Part shown: piece after piece, positions 1-10,591 of the stretch
Numbering within the stretch: position 1 is the stretch's first letter
Layout of the letters: each line of letters opens with the position of its first letter
Source: Mycolicibacter heraklionensis
GTDB taxonomy: Bacteria; Actinomycetota; Actinomycetes; Mycobacteriales; Mycobacteriaceae
Direction of reading: 5' to 3'
DNA: 64,000 bases
NCBI RefSeq assembly: GCF_001021505.1
Contig: NZ_LDPO01000019.1
Location: forward strand, 1 to 64,000
Notes under the pieces: model-generated
Told to the model about the DNA's origin: nothing
Seen by the model: the letters and a program-made list of their open reading frames with translations, nothing else
The model's database searches: none
Position numbers and translations under genes: made by a program

Positions 1-154
1 CGCCCCCGCCCACGCACCCTCGGCCCGCCATTCCGCCGGCGCCGACGGGAGCGAGCAGGGCCCCAGCACCGGCGGTCAGTCGGTGGCCGACCTGTTGGCC
101 CGGCTGCAGCCCACCCCCGGCGAAGGCCGCCGACGCCGACGCCGCGAGGACTGA
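1..154 (+). CDS. C-terminal end of an Ala/Arg/Pro-rich membrane protein (Rv3604c-like), partial
   Basis: The open frame runs from base 2 to a TGA at 152-154 and encodes about 50 residues. They are low-complexity Ala/Pro/Gly/Ser, then a short helix-like stretch (SVADLLARLQ), then an arginine run ending RRRRRRED. In M. tuberculosis the gene before the Rv3603c-panC pair on the same strand is an Ala/Arg/Pro-rich transmembrane protein, and position plus composition fit that. The start and the membrane part lie outside the window, so the identity is an inference from synteny. Nothing is recognised between this stop and the next start at 283. Confidence 0.55.
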   Translation, partial: APAHAPSARHSAGADGSEQGPSTGGQSVADLLARLQPTPGEGRRRRRRED

Positions 155-282
155 TCCGCGGTCAACTGCGACCAACGTCACTCGCAGTGCCGGGACCGAT
201 CGGGATAGACTCTCCCGCGACCGTCCGGTACCCGCAGCGCGGGACTGGAACGAATACCAAGAGAACCTGTGAGGTCGTCTGC

Positions 283-1185
283 ATGGCGCAGTTCGACGGA
301 CTGCGGCCCGCCCGGCTCAAGGTCGGCGTCATTTCGGCTGGCCGCGTCGGCACCGCACTCGGTGTTGCGCTGGAGCGCGCCGAGCATGTCGTGGTGGCGT
401 GCAGTGCGATCTCCGAGGAGTCGCGGCAGCGCGCCCAGCGTCGGCTGCCCGACAGCCTGGTGCTGCCGACGCCCGATGTCGCCGCGGACGCTGAATTGCT
501 GCTGCTCGCCGTGCCCGACACCGAACTGGCCGGCATCGTGTCGGGTCTGGCCGCCACGGGCGCGGTGCGCGCCGGCACGATCGTGGTGCACACCTCCGGC
601 GCCACCGGGATCAGCGTGCTGGCGCCGTTGACCGAGCAGGGTTGTCTGCCGCTGGCCATCCATCCCGCGATGACCTTCACCGGCTCGGATGAGGACATCG
701 ACCGGTTATCGGAGAGCTGCTTCGGTATCACCGCCGCCGATGAGATCGGCTATGCCGTCGCCGAGGCGCTGACGTGCGAGATCGGCGCCGCGCCGTTCCG
801 GGTCGAGGAGTCCGCCCGCACCCTCTACCACGCCGCGCTCTGCCACGGCGGAAACCACGTGGTCACCGTGATCGATGACGCGCTGGCGGCGTTGCGGGCG
901 GCGTTGCCGGGACGGGTCGGCTCGGCCGTGGCCGATGACCCCGACGGTATCGCCGAGCGGGTGCTCGGACCGCTGGTGCGCGCCGCGCTGGCCAACACCC
1001 TGCGTGACGGCCGGGCCGCGCTGACCGGGCCGGTGGCCCGCGGAGACTCGGACACCCTGGCCCGGCACCTGGGGGCGCTGGCCGACGTGGACCCAGACCT
1101 GGCCGAGGCCTATCGCACCAACGCACTGCGCACCGCGCACCGTGCCGGTGCCGCCAATGACGTGTTGGAGGTGCTGGCTCGATGA
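283..1185 (+). CDS. Rossmann-like/DUF2520 protein (Rv3603c homologue)
   Basis: This 300-residue protein starts at ATG 283 (MAQFDGLRPARLKVGVISAGRVG); upstream in-frame starts would only add a non-conserved tail. The N-terminus shows a dinucleotide-binding fold with the loop VISAGRVGTALG at about residues 16-27. The C-terminal half is all-helical, as in the DUF2520 family of putative NAD(P)-dependent oxidoreductases. The substrate is unknown. It overlaps panC by four bases (ATGA), so it is probably translationally coupled to pantothenate synthesis. A ketopantoate-related role is tempting from context, but the sequence does not show it. Confidence 0.85.
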   Translation: MAQFDGLRPARLKVGVISAGRVGTALGVALERAEHVVVACSAISEESRQRAQRRLPDSLVLPTPDVAADAELLLLAVPDTELAGIVSGLAATGAVRAGTIVVHTSGATGISVLAPLTEQGCLPLAIHPAMTFTGSDEDIDRLSESCFGITAADEIGYAVAEALTCEIGAAPFRVEESARTLYHAALCHGGNHVVTVIDDALAALRAALPGRVGSAVADDPDGIAERVLGPLVRAALANTLRDGRAALTGPVARGDSDTLARHLGALADVDPDLAEAYRTNALRTAHRAGAANDVLEVLAR

Positions 1186-2144
1186 GCTCGAACACGGCCC
1201 GGGGTCCGCAGCCCACCTTCACGGCCGGTGCGCTCAACGTCTACGAGCGCCCGGACGATGTCGCGCGCGTCAGCCGCGCGCTGCGGTCGACCGGTCGCCG
1301 GGTGATGCTGGTGCCGACCATGGGTGCCCTGCACGAGGGTCACCTGTCGCTGGTTCGTGCGGCGCAGCGGGTGCCCGGTTCGGTGGTAGCGGTGTCGATC
1401 TTCGTCAACCCGCTGCAGTTCGGCGCCGGTGAAGACCTCGATGCCTATCCGCGCACTCTGGACGACGACCTGGCTGCGCTGCGTGCCGCAGGGGTCGACC
1501 TGGTTTTCACACCGACTGCCGCGGCGATGTACCCGCACGGCCCGCGGACCGCCGTGCACGCCGGTCCTCTGGGAGCCGAACTCGAAGGCGCCGCGCGCCC
1601 GACCCACTTCGCGGGCATGCTCACCGTGGTCGCCAAATTGTTGTCGATCGTGAGCCCCGACCGGGTGTTCTTGGGCGAGAAGGACTATCAGCAGTTGGTG
1701 TTGGTGCGCCAAATGGTCGCCGACCTCAACCTCGACGTCACCGTGGTGGGCGTGCCCACCGTGCGGGAATCCGACGGCCTGGCGATGTCGTCGCGCAACC
1801 GCTACCTCGACCCCGCGCAGCGCGAAGCCGCGACGGCCCTGTCGGCCGCCCTGGCCGCCGGTGAGCGCGCGGCCGCGGCCGGCGCGCAGGCGGCGCTGGA
1901 CGCCGCCGCCGCGGTGCTGTCCGCGGCGCCCGCCGTCGATGTCGACTACCTGCAGGTGCGGGGTGTCGATCTCGGCCCGGCGCCCGCCGATGGGCCCGCG
2001 CGGCTGCTGATCGCCGCCCGCGTCGGTGCGACCCGACTGCTCGACAATGCCGCGATCACACTCGGACTTCCCATCGACGCCGATGTGGCTTTGGCCGGTT
2101 CGGAGGCCGGTTCAGACCGATATCACGCAACCCGGAGGAATTGA
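1182..2144 (+). CDS. panC: Pantothenate synthetase PanC
   Basis: PanC condenses pantoate and beta-alanine in an ATP-dependent reaction through a pantoyl-adenylate intermediate. The 320-residue protein is close to the roughly 309 of M. tuberculosis PanC, the extra length lying at the Ala-rich C-terminal end. The family ATP-binding motif MGALHEGH is at residues 47-54, GEKDYQ at 165-170 and SSRNRYL at 203-209, all intact. The ATG at 1182 overlaps the preceding stop as ATGA. The stop shares one base with the panD start. The order DUF2520-panC-panD-coaX is the conserved mycobacterial CoA-precursor operon. Confidence 0.98.
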   Translation: MSSNTARGPQPTFTAGALNVYERPDDVARVSRALRSTGRRVMLVPTMGALHEGHLSLVRAAQRVPGSVVAVSIFVNPLQFGAGEDLDAYPRTLDDDLAALRAAGVDLVFTPTAAAMYPHGPRTAVHAGPLGAELEGAARPTHFAGMLTVVAKLLSIVSPDRVFLGEKDYQQLVLVRQMVADLNLDVTVVGVPTVRESDGLAMSSRNRYLDPAQREAATALSAALAAGERAAAAGAQAALDAAAAVLSAAPAVDVDYLQVRGVDLGPAPADGPARLLIAARVGATRLLDNAAITLGLPIDADVALAGSEAGSDRYHATRRN

Positions 2145-2560
2145 TGTTTCGGACGATGCTCAAGTCGAAGATTCACCGTGCCACGGTCACTCACGCGGAC
2201 CTGCACTATGTCGGCTCGGTGACCATCGACGCCGACCTGATGGAGGCCGCCGACCTGCTCGAAGGCGAGCAGGTCACGATCGTCGACATCGACAACGGTG
2301 CTCGGTTGGTGACTTACGCCATCACCGGGGAGCGGGGCAGCGGTGTCATCGGAATCAACGGTGCGGCAGCGCATCTGGTGCATCCCGGTGACCTGGTGAT
2401 CCTGATCGCCTACGGCACCATGGACGACGCGGAGGCGCGGCGCTACCAGCCGCGGATCGTGTTCGTCGACTCCGAGAACAAGCAGGTGGACCTCGGCAAC
2501 GACCCGGCCTTCGTGCCCGACGACGTATCGGACCTGCTCTCACCCCGAAGCGTGCGGTAG
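2144..2560 (+). CDS. panD: Aspartate 1-decarboxylase PanD (pro-enzyme)
   Basis: PanD makes beta-alanine from aspartate with a pyruvoyl cofactor formed by self-cleavage. The cleavage pair Gly24-Ser25 sits in YVGSVTID, and family-typical IHRATVT and GINGAAAHLVHPGD segments follow. The product is 138 residues (139 in M. tuberculosis). I chose ATG 2144, which shares one base with the panC stop and lies five bases after GGAGGA; an in-frame TTG directly before it is less likely. Residue 17 is His where I recall Cys in M. tuberculosis. Confidence 0.98.
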   Translation: MFRTMLKSKIHRATVTHADLHYVGSVTIDADLMEAADLLEGEQVTIVDIDNGARLVTYAITGERGSGVIGINGAAAHLVHPGDLVILIAYGTMDDAEARRYQPRIVFVDSENKQVDLGNDPAFVPDDVSDLLSPRSVR

Positions 2561-2562
2561 CC

Positions 2563-3375
2563 GTGCTGCTGGCGATCGACGTCCGCAACACCCACACCGT
2601 CATCGGCCTGATCGCGGGTTCCGGTGACAATGGAAACGTCGTGCAGCAGTGGCGGATTCGCACCGAAGCGGAGATCACCGCCGACGAGCTGGCGCTGACC
2701 CTGGACGGGCTCATCGGCGACGACGGCGAACAGCTCACCGGGGCCGCCGCACTGTCCACCGTGCCGTCGGTGCTGCACGAAGTCCGGCTGATGCTCGACC
2801 AGTACTGGCCCTCGGTGCCCGCGGTGCTCATCGAGCCGGGTGTGCGCACCGGGATACCACTGCTGGTGGACAACCCCAAGGAAGTGGGGGCCGACCGGAT
2901 CGTCAATGGGCTGGCTGCGTTTCACAAGTTCAAGACGGCGGCGATCGTCGTCGACTTCGGTTCGTCGATCTGCGTCGACGTGGTTTCGGCCAAGGGCGAA
3001 TTCCTGGGCGGCGCCATTGCGCCGGGCGTCCAGATCTCGTCGGACGCCGCCGCAGCTCGCTCCGCCGGCCTGCGCCGGGTCGAACTCACCCGGCCGCGCT
3101 CGGTGATCGGCAAGAACACCGTCGAATGCATGCAGGCCGGCGCGGTCTACGGGTTCGCCGGTCTGGTCGACGGCCTGGTTCGCCGGGTCCGCGAGGAGGC
3201 CGCGGGCGCCGGGGACGACGTCACCGTGGTGGCCACCGGGCACTCCGCACCGCTGTTGCTGGCCGATCTGGAGACGGTCGACCATCACGACGCCAACCTC
3301 ACCCTGGACGGACTGCGGCTGGTGTTCGAACGCAACCGGGACAGCCAACGGGGCAGGCTTCGCCCGGCGCGCTGA
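2563..3375 (+). CDS. coaX: Type III pantothenate kinase CoaX
   Basis: CoaX phosphorylates pantothenate in the first committed step of CoA synthesis. The 270-residue protein has the N-terminal phosphate-binding strand LLAIDVRNTHT, the ADRI motif in VGADRIVNGLAA, and VVDFGSSICVDVV, all typical of the ASKHA-fold type III enzyme. The start is GTG 2563, two bases after the panD stop. In M. tuberculosis the type I enzyme CoaA carries the main activity and CoaX appears dispensable, so the role here may be secondary. A hairpin overlaps its stop codon. Confidence 0.95.
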   Translation: MLLAIDVRNTHTVIGLIAGSGDNGNVVQQWRIRTEAEITADELALTLDGLIGDDGEQLTGAAALSTVPSVLHEVRLMLDQYWPSVPAVLIEPGVRTGIPLLVDNPKEVGADRIVNGLAAFHKFKTAAIVVDFGSSICVDVVSAKGEFLGGAIAPGVQISSDAAAARSAGLRRVELTRPRSVIGKNTVECMQAGAVYGFAGLVDGLVRRVREEAAGAGDDVTVVATGHSAPLLLADLETVDHHDANLTLDGLRLVFERNRDSQRGRLRPAR

Positions 3376-3390
3376 GCGCCGCCGGCTTTT
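3365..3390 (+). terminator. Possible intrinsic terminator at the end of the panC-panD-coaX operon
   Basis: CGGCGC at 3365-3370 pairs with GCGCCG at 3376-3381 across a five-base loop that contains the coaX stop. CCGGC and a TTTT run (3387-3390) follow. The stem is short, so this is a weak candidate, but it lies exactly between the CoA operon and the lysS promoter. Confidence 0.4.
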
Positions 3391-3412
3391 CGTTCTGCCG
3401 TCCCTGTTCCTC

Positions 3413-3418
3413 TAAGCT
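3413..3418 (+). promoter_or_regulatory. Candidate -10 element (TAAGCT) of a leaderless lysS promoter
   Basis: TAAGCT fits the mycobacterial TANNNT -10 consensus and ends eight bases before the GTG of lysS. No ribosome-binding site lies in that gap, so the transcript probably starts at or next to the start codon. The same arrangement, with nearly the same bases, precedes cysS at 23814. No convincing -35 box is visible. Confidence 0.5.
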
Positions 3419-3426
3419 GGCGGGTC

Positions 3427-4950
3427 GTGAGCTCCGCCGATGTATCCCCTGAGACGCAGGACGAATCCGACCTCCCCGAGCAGTTCCGGATCCGCCGCGA
3501 CAAGCGGGCTCGATTGCTGGCCGAAGGCCGTGATCCTTACCCGGTGGCAGTGGACCGCACCCACACGCTTGCCCAGATCCGGGCCGACTACCCCGATCTG
3601 GTCGCCGACACCGCCACCGGCGACGTCGTGGGTGTCGCCGGCCGGGTGGTGTTCGCCCGCAACTCGGGCAAGCTGTGCTTCGCAACCCTGCAGGAGGGCG
3701 ACGGCACCCAGCTTCAGGTGATGATCAGCCTGGCCAGTGTCGGCGAGCAGGAACTCGAGGCGTGGAAGGCCGACGTGGACCTCGGCGACATTGTCTACGT
3801 CCACGGCGAGGTGATCAGCTCCCGCCGCGGCGAGCTGTCGGTGCTGGCCGACTCCTGGCGGATGGCCTCGAAGTCATTGCGGCCTCTTCCGGTCGCGCAC
3901 AAGGAGATGAGCGAGGAGTCGCGGGTTCGGCAGCGCTATGTCGACCTGATCGTCCGACCGGAGGCGCGTACGGTGGCGCGTCAACGTATCGCGGTCATTC
4001 GCGCGGTGCGTAACGCCTTGGAGCGCCGCGGGTTCCTCGAGGTCGAAACGCCGATGTTGCAGACATTGGCCGGCGGAGCGGCCGCTCGGCCTTTCGTCAC
4101 CCATTCGAACGCCCTCGACGCGGACCTTTTCCTGAGAATCGCACCAGAACTTTTCCTGAAACGGTGCGTTGTCGGTGGGTTCGACCGGGTCTTCGAACTG
4201 AATCGGGTGTTCCGGAATGAAGGCGCGGATTCCACACATTCGCCCGAGTTTTCGATGCTGGAGACCTACCAGGCCTACGGCACCTATGACGACTCGGCGG
4301 TGGCCACCCGCGAGATTATTCAAGAGGTCGCCGATGAGGTGATCGGTACCCGGCAACTGCCGCTGCCCGACGGCAGCATCTACGACATTGACGGCGAATG
4401 GGCGACGGTCGAAATGTACCCGTCGTTGTCGGCCGCACTCGGCGAGGACATCACACCGGCGACAGCGGTGGCCGACCTGTGGGCGATCGCGGATCGCCTC
4501 GGCGTCGAGATACCCAAAGACCGTGGCTTTGGTCACGGCAAACTGGTCGAGGAACTGTGGGAACATGCCGTCGGCCACGCCCTGAGTGCGCCGACTTTCG
4601 TCCGGGATTTCCCGGTCGAGACGACGCCGCTGACCCGCCAGCACCGCAGCATTGAGGGCGTCACCGAGAAGTGGGATCTCTATATGCGCGGTGTCGAACT
4701 GGCCACCGGCTATTCCGAACTCATCGACCCAGTGGTGCAGCGTGACCGTTTCGCCGCTCAGGCGCGCGCGGCGGCCGCCGGAGATGACGAGGCGATGGCG
4801 CTCGACGAGGACTTCCTGGCAGCGATGGAACATGCGATGCCGCCGTGCACAGGTACCGGAATGGGTATCGACCGCCTGTTGATGGTCTTGACGGGTCTAT
4901 CAATTAGAGACACCGTTTTGTTTCCGATTGTTCGTCGTCACGGCAACTGA
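3427..4950 (+). CDS. lysS: Lysyl-tRNA synthetase, class II
   Basis: This enzyme charges tRNA-Lys. The 507-residue protein (505 in M. tuberculosis LysS) has an N-terminal OB-fold anticodon-binding domain at about residues 50-150. The class II catalytic core follows: motif 2 as FRNEGADSTHSPEF and motif 3 as GTGMGIDRLLM near the C-terminus. The start is GTG 3427 with no Shine-Dalgarno sequence, consistent with leaderless expression from the TAAGCT element. It lacks the membrane domain of LysX, the mycobacterial lysyl-phosphatidylglycerol synthase, so this is the housekeeping enzyme. Confidence 0.97.
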   Translation: MSSADVSPETQDESDLPEQFRIRRDKRARLLAEGRDPYPVAVDRTHTLAQIRADYPDLVADTATGDVVGVAGRVVFARNSGKLCFATLQEGDGTQLQVMISLASVGEQELEAWKADVDLGDIVYVHGEVISSRRGELSVLADSWRMASKSLRPLPVAHKEMSEESRVRQRYVDLIVRPEARTVARQRIAVIRAVRNALERRGFLEVETPMLQTLAGGAAARPFVTHSNALDADLFLRIAPELFLKRCVVGGFDRVFELNRVFRNEGADSTHSPEFSMLETYQAYGTYDDSAVATREIIQEVADEVIGTRQLPLPDGSIYDIDGEWATVEMYPSLSAALGEDITPATAVADLWAIADRLGVEIPKDRGFGHGKLVEELWEHAVGHALSAPTFVRDFPVETTPLTRQHRSIEGVTEKWDLYMRGVELATGYSELIDPVVQRDRFAAQARAAAAGDDEAMALDEDFLAAMEHAMPPCTGTGMGIDRLLMVLTGLSIRDTVLFPIVRRHGN

Positions 4951-5066
4951 ACTGCACCGAGGCCTGTTGTGTTGAAGCAGGCGTATTTTTATGGCAGATT
5001 AGTCGGCGAGGTCGAATACGGCTTTGCGCACCGATTGCGCGCAGGAAAGCTAACCAAGGGGTACCA

Positions 5067-5402
5067 ATGGCGAAAAAAGTGACCGTCACCTTGATCGATG
5101 ATTTCGATGGTGAGGGTGCCGCCGACGAAACGGTCGAATTCGGCCTGGACGGGGTGACCTACGAGATCGACCTTTCGAGCAAGAATGCTACGAAACTGCG
5201 CGCAGAACTGAAGAAGTGGGCCGACGCGGGCCGTCGGGTGGGAGGCCGTCGGCGTGGACGGTCCGGTGGCGGTCGCCGCGGCACCATCGACCGTGAGCAG
5301 AGCGCCGCGATCCGCGAATGGGCCCGCCGTAACGGGCACAATGTGTCCACCCGCGGGCGTATCCCGGCCGACATCATCGACGCATTTCACGCCGCGACCT
5401 AA
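5067..5402 (+). CDS. lsr2: Nucleoid-associated xenogeneic silencer Lsr2
   Basis: Lsr2 bridges DNA and silences AT-rich, often horizontally acquired genes. The 111-residue protein has the N-terminal oligomerisation domain (residues 1-60, starting MAKKVTVTLIDDFDG), a basic Arg/Gly linker (about 57-72), and a C-terminal DNA-binding domain. That domain carries the AT-hook-like RGR at residues 96-98 and the usual ending IPADIIDAFHAAT. An AAGGGG ribosome-binding site precedes ATG 5067. The 116-base gap after lysS contains an unusually AT-rich patch (TATTTTTATG near 4984-4993) that could hold its promoter. Confidence 0.98.
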   Translation: MAKKVTVTLIDDFDGEGAADETVEFGLDGVTYEIDLSSKNATKLRAELKKWADAGRRVGGRRRGRSGGGRRGTIDREQSAAIREWARRNGHNVSTRGRIPADIIDAFHAAT

Positions 5403-5433
5403 ACCCGGCGGTTTAGCGAGCCTCGACGAAGGT

Positions 5434-5448
5434 TTCGCTTCTGGCGAA
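5434..5448. promoter_or_regulatory. ClgR-like operator upstream of clpC1
   Basis: TTCGC-N5-GCGAA forms a perfect 5+5 inverted repeat, 215 bases before the clpC1 start and about 30 bases after the lsr2 stop. Actinobacterial ClgR, which activates Clp protease genes, recognises palindromes of this kind, and clpC1 is a known ClgR target in M. tuberculosis. The assignment rests on motif shape and position only. Confidence 0.5.
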
Positions 5449-5663
5449 CCGGATGATCCCTGGGAAACGCATTCGGGGGTTTAGGCGTTGTGCCCTTGCA
5501 TCCGGTGCCAGGTCCTTCGGGGCCGGCCACCGGGTGGTCGATTCAGTACGCGCTGCAAGGCAGGTCACAGCGCGCTGCGTCGCCCACTAGAGTGGACAGC
5601 AGGCACGCCGGCCGAGCCGAGGCCGATCAAGTGCCGATCGCGAGGGAGAGCAGGTAGCCACCG

Positions 5664-8183
<2,520 letters not shown>

Positions 8184-8191
8184 TTGCTACT

Positions 8192-8239
8192 GACGCGAAA
8201 CGGGCGGCACACCTTCACGGGTGTCGCCCGTTTCGCGTC
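8192..8239. terminator. Bidirectional hairpin terminator between convergent genes
   Basis: The 15-base arm at 8192-8206 (GACGCGAAACGGGCG) pairs perfectly with 8225-8239. After a two-base bulge, ACACC pairs with GGTGT around a six-base loop. There is no long T run, which is common for mycobacterial terminators. It lies between the clpC1 stop and the stop of the convergent gene at 8251. Confidence 0.75.
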
Positions 8240-8250
8240 CAGCAGGGCCG

Positions 8251-8904
8251 TCAGCTGAGACCTCGGTGCCAGAAGAAGTGATGCACCATCCCGCTGGGGC
8301 TTGGGATCTGCTCAAGATGGAACCGGTCCACCAGTTCGTCGGGGCTCGTCCACAACCTTTCCCCGCGGCCGAGTTCGGTCGGTGCCACCGCGACATGCAT
8401 CGTGTCGATGAGATCGGCGTCGAGGAACTCCCGAACCGTGGCCACGCCGCCGCCGATGCGTACGTCCCTGCCGTCAGCTGCAGACAGTGCTCGCGCCAGT
8501 GCGTCCTCGGGGGAGGCGTCGAGGAAATGGAATGTGGTGTCGCCCAGTGTGAATGATGGCCGCACGTGGTGGGTGAGGACGAACACCGGTGTGCGAAACG
8601 GCGGCTCGTCGCCCCACCACCCTTGCCAGTCATAGTCTTCCCACGGCCCGCGCTGCGGACCGAATTTGTTGCGCCCCATGATCTCTGCGCCGATATTGTT
8701 GGCCCAGTCGCGGGTGATGTAGTCATCGAGTCCGAAGCTGCCGCCGGGATCGGTCCGGTTGACCCAGTGCGCGGTGGCGCCTGCCCAGGACATGAAGTCC
8801 GCCGGATCGGCGTGACCGAACGGACGCTCGACGCTTTGCCCCTCGCCGGCGCCATACCCGTCGCTGGAAATGCTGAAGTTCTGCACACGAACCAGTTGTC
8901 GCAT
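8251..8904 (-). CDS. RibD C-terminal/dihydrofolate-reductase-fold protein
   Basis: The 217-residue protein starts at the ATG whose complement is 8902-8904, preceded by GGGAAGGGA; the longer upstream reading is out of character. The opening MRQLVRVQNFSISSDGYGAG, a middle GAEIMGRNKF and a late GGGVATVREFLDADLIDTMHV match the RibD_C family of putative NADPH-dependent reductases. Members resemble dihydrofolate reductase, but their substrates are mostly unknown. M. tuberculosis carries PE_PGRS59 and Rv3594 at this position, so this gene is lineage-specific content. It lies downstream of lpqF on the same strand, 16 bases away. Confidence 0.8.
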   Translation of the reverse strand: MRQLVRVQNFSISSDGYGAGEGQSVERPFGHADPADFMSWAGATAHWVNRTDPGGSFGLDDYITRDWANNIGAEIMGRNKFGPQRGPWEDYDWQGWWGDEPPFRTPVFVLTHHVRPSFTLGDTTFHFLDASPEDALARALSAADGRDVRIGGGVATVREFLDADLIDTMHVAVAPTELGRGERLWTSPDELVDRFHLEQIPSPSGMVHHFFWHRGLS

Positions 8905-8920
8905 GGGGTCCCTTCCCGGG

Positions 8921-10255
8921 CTAGCGCTGGACGGGTAACAGGCCGAACGCCTGCTTGGCGACCTGCAGCATCCAGCTGCCGACGCTCTTGCCGTGGTCAC
9001 GCGGCCAGTTGAGCTGGAAGCTGACCACCCACGGCTGACCACCCCGGTCGACGGCGTACCAGCTGAAGGTCAGGTCGCCGGGCAGGCCGCCCGCTTTGGC
9101 GCCGATATAGGGCCAGTCGGTGCGCGGCAGATCGATGCCGCGAACCGCGGACAGGATCTCGCGGACCGGTGCGGCCTTGTCCACCGCGGCGGCCTGCAGC
9201 GCGACGTGCACCCGGCAGATGTCCTCGGCGCTGCCGTACCACTCGGCGCCGTAGGCGGATGCCGGGATGTGCGCTCGGATCGGGTCGGGCTCATACGGCC
9301 GGGAGTCGGCCTGCCGCAGCAACTTCGCTCGCTCCTGCGGCGAGCCGTGCTGCCACTGCTCGCGCAGGTCGGGCTTACCCCAGCCCACCGAGAACAGTTC
9401 ATACATGGTGGGAAACGGAGTCATGCTGGCCGGGTCGTGGTGGCCGGCCGCGGCCAGTGCGCGCTCGACCGCGCGCGTGCCCACCCGGCCGATGAGCAGA
9501 TCGGTCGCCATGTTGTCGCTGGTTGCGATCATCTTCTCGGCAGCTCTGCGCACCGAGACATGGGCGCCGTCGGGCAGTTCCTCCAGCCCGGATGAGCCGA
9601 CCGCCTTGGCCCGGCCGGTGATGGTCAGCGGGTCGTCCCAGGACACCGTCCCGGCCTTCACCTCGTTGGCCACTGCCAGCAGCACATACAACTTGAAGAT
9701 CGATGCCAGCGGCAGGGACTGGGTGGTGTTGGCGCCGGCCACCGGCTTGCAGACGCCGTGCTCGACGCGCGACGCCTGGTAGGAGTACCGGGCACCGGTC
9801 TTGTTCAGCACCGAATCAAGGTCATGCCAGGAGCGGATGTCCGGTGCCTCGGTGGTCGGTTTGAACAGGTCCACCATGCCGTTGTCGTCAGTGCGGATCC
9901 GGATGTCCTGACGAGCACCGTAGGAGGTGGTCAGGTGCAGGGTGGCCGCTCCGGCGCGAATGTCGACGCTGTCGAGGTGGAACGGTCGGTCCCACCACAG
10001 CGACTCCATGGTCGCGACCACCTGCTCGACCTTGTCCGGCGCGGCCAGCGTTGCCACCCCGATCGGACCGATCGGCCAATCGGAGTTCAGCATGTCCATG
10101 GTCTGCTTGGCGCGCAGACCGGGCGGCGTCTTGGTCGAAATAGTCACGCCGCCCGCGGAACCGGGGTCGCCGGGAGATGCCGGCGAGGGTGCGCAGCCGG
10201 CGGCTGCGGCTGCCAGCGTCGCCGTCACTACCCAGGCGGCCAGCGGTCGCCTCAT
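8921..10255 (-). CDS. lpqF: Lipoprotein LpqF, class A beta-lactamase-like serine hydrolase
   Basis: The 444-residue protein starts at the ATG complementing 10253-10255, four bases past the mhuD stop. An upstream start at 10291 would overlap mhuD. Its signal peptide ends in a lipobox with Cys at residue 21 (AAAAAGCAP). The C-terminal half has the penicillin-binding fold signatures: SxxK as SIFK, SDN as TSDN, and a KxG-type motif as GAKAGG. These mark an active-site serine enzyme on the cell surface. Whether it hydrolyses beta-lactams or acts on another ester or amide is not shown. The N-terminal domain (about 50-170) matches the other mycobacterial LpqF proteins in position. Confidence 0.85.
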   Translation of the reverse strand: MRRPLAAWVVTATLAAAAAGCAPSPASPGDPGSAGGVTISTKTPPGLRAKQTMDMLNSDWPIGPIGVATLAAPDKVEQVVATMESLWWDRPFHLDSVDIRAGAATLHLTTSYGARQDIRIRTDDNGMVDLFKPTTEAPDIRSWHDLDSVLNKTGARYSYQASRVEHGVCKPVAGANTTQSLPLASIFKLYVLLAVANEVKAGTVSWDDPLTITGRAKAVGSSGLEELPDGAHVSVRRAAEKMIATSDNMATDLLIGRVGTRAVERALAAAGHHDPASMTPFPTMYELFSVGWGKPDLREQWQHGSPQERAKLLRQADSRPYEPDPIRAHIPASAYGAEWYGSAEDICRVHVALQAAAVDKAAPVREILSAVRGIDLPRTDWPYIGAKAGGLPGDLTFSWYAVDRGGQPWVVSFQLNWPRDHGKSVGSWMLQVAKQAFGLLPVQR

Positions 10256-10259
10256 CGGG

Positions 10260-10577
10260 CTAGCCCTGTGCGGCGGTTCCGGCGACGTCAAGCACGACCT
10301 CGAACTCCAGCAACGATGCCCCGGTCGCCACCGGCTTGGCGCGCTGGCCGGCGTGGGCTTCGACGGCGGGCCCCTGCGCCCAGGCCTGGAACGCTTCGTC
10401 GGACTCCCAGTGCGTCACCACGAAGTAGCGGTCGTCGCCCTTGACGGGGCGCAGCAGCTGGAAGCCAAGAAAACCGGGCTGGTTCTCCACCGCGTGCGCG
10501 CGATTTGCGAACCGTTTCTCCAGTTCGGGCCCGGCATCGGCGGGCACCTCGATTGCATTGATCTTCACCACTGACAT
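10260..10577 (-). CDS. mhuD: Haem-degrading monooxygenase MhuD
   Basis: MhuD opens haem to mycobilin and releases iron without producing carbon monoxide. The 105-residue ABM-fold protein keeps the key residues of the M. tuberculosis enzyme at the same numbers: Asn7, Trp66 and the haem ligand His75. The start is the ATG complementing 10575-10577. A TAGCCT -10 element on this strand ends six bases before it, so the mRNA may be leaderless. It leads a unit with lpqF and is divergent from a hydrolase only 14 bases away. Confidence 0.97.
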   Translation of the reverse strand: MSVVKINAIEVPADAGPELEKRFANRAHAVENQPGFLGFQLLRPVKGDDRYFVVTHWESDEAFQAWAQGPAVEAHAGQRAKPVATGASLLEFEVVLDVAGTAAQG

Positions 10578-10591
10578 GGGCCTAGGCTACC
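10578..10591. promoter_or_regulatory. Compact divergent promoter between mhuD and the hydrolase
   Basis: Only 14 bases separate the two start codons. They contain the palindrome GCCTAGGC (10580-10587). On the minus strand TAGCCT (10589-10584) is correctly placed to be the -10 of a leaderless mhuD transcript. On the plus strand TAGGCT is too close to GTG 10592 to serve that gene, so its promoter must lie within mhuD. Confidence 0.4.
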
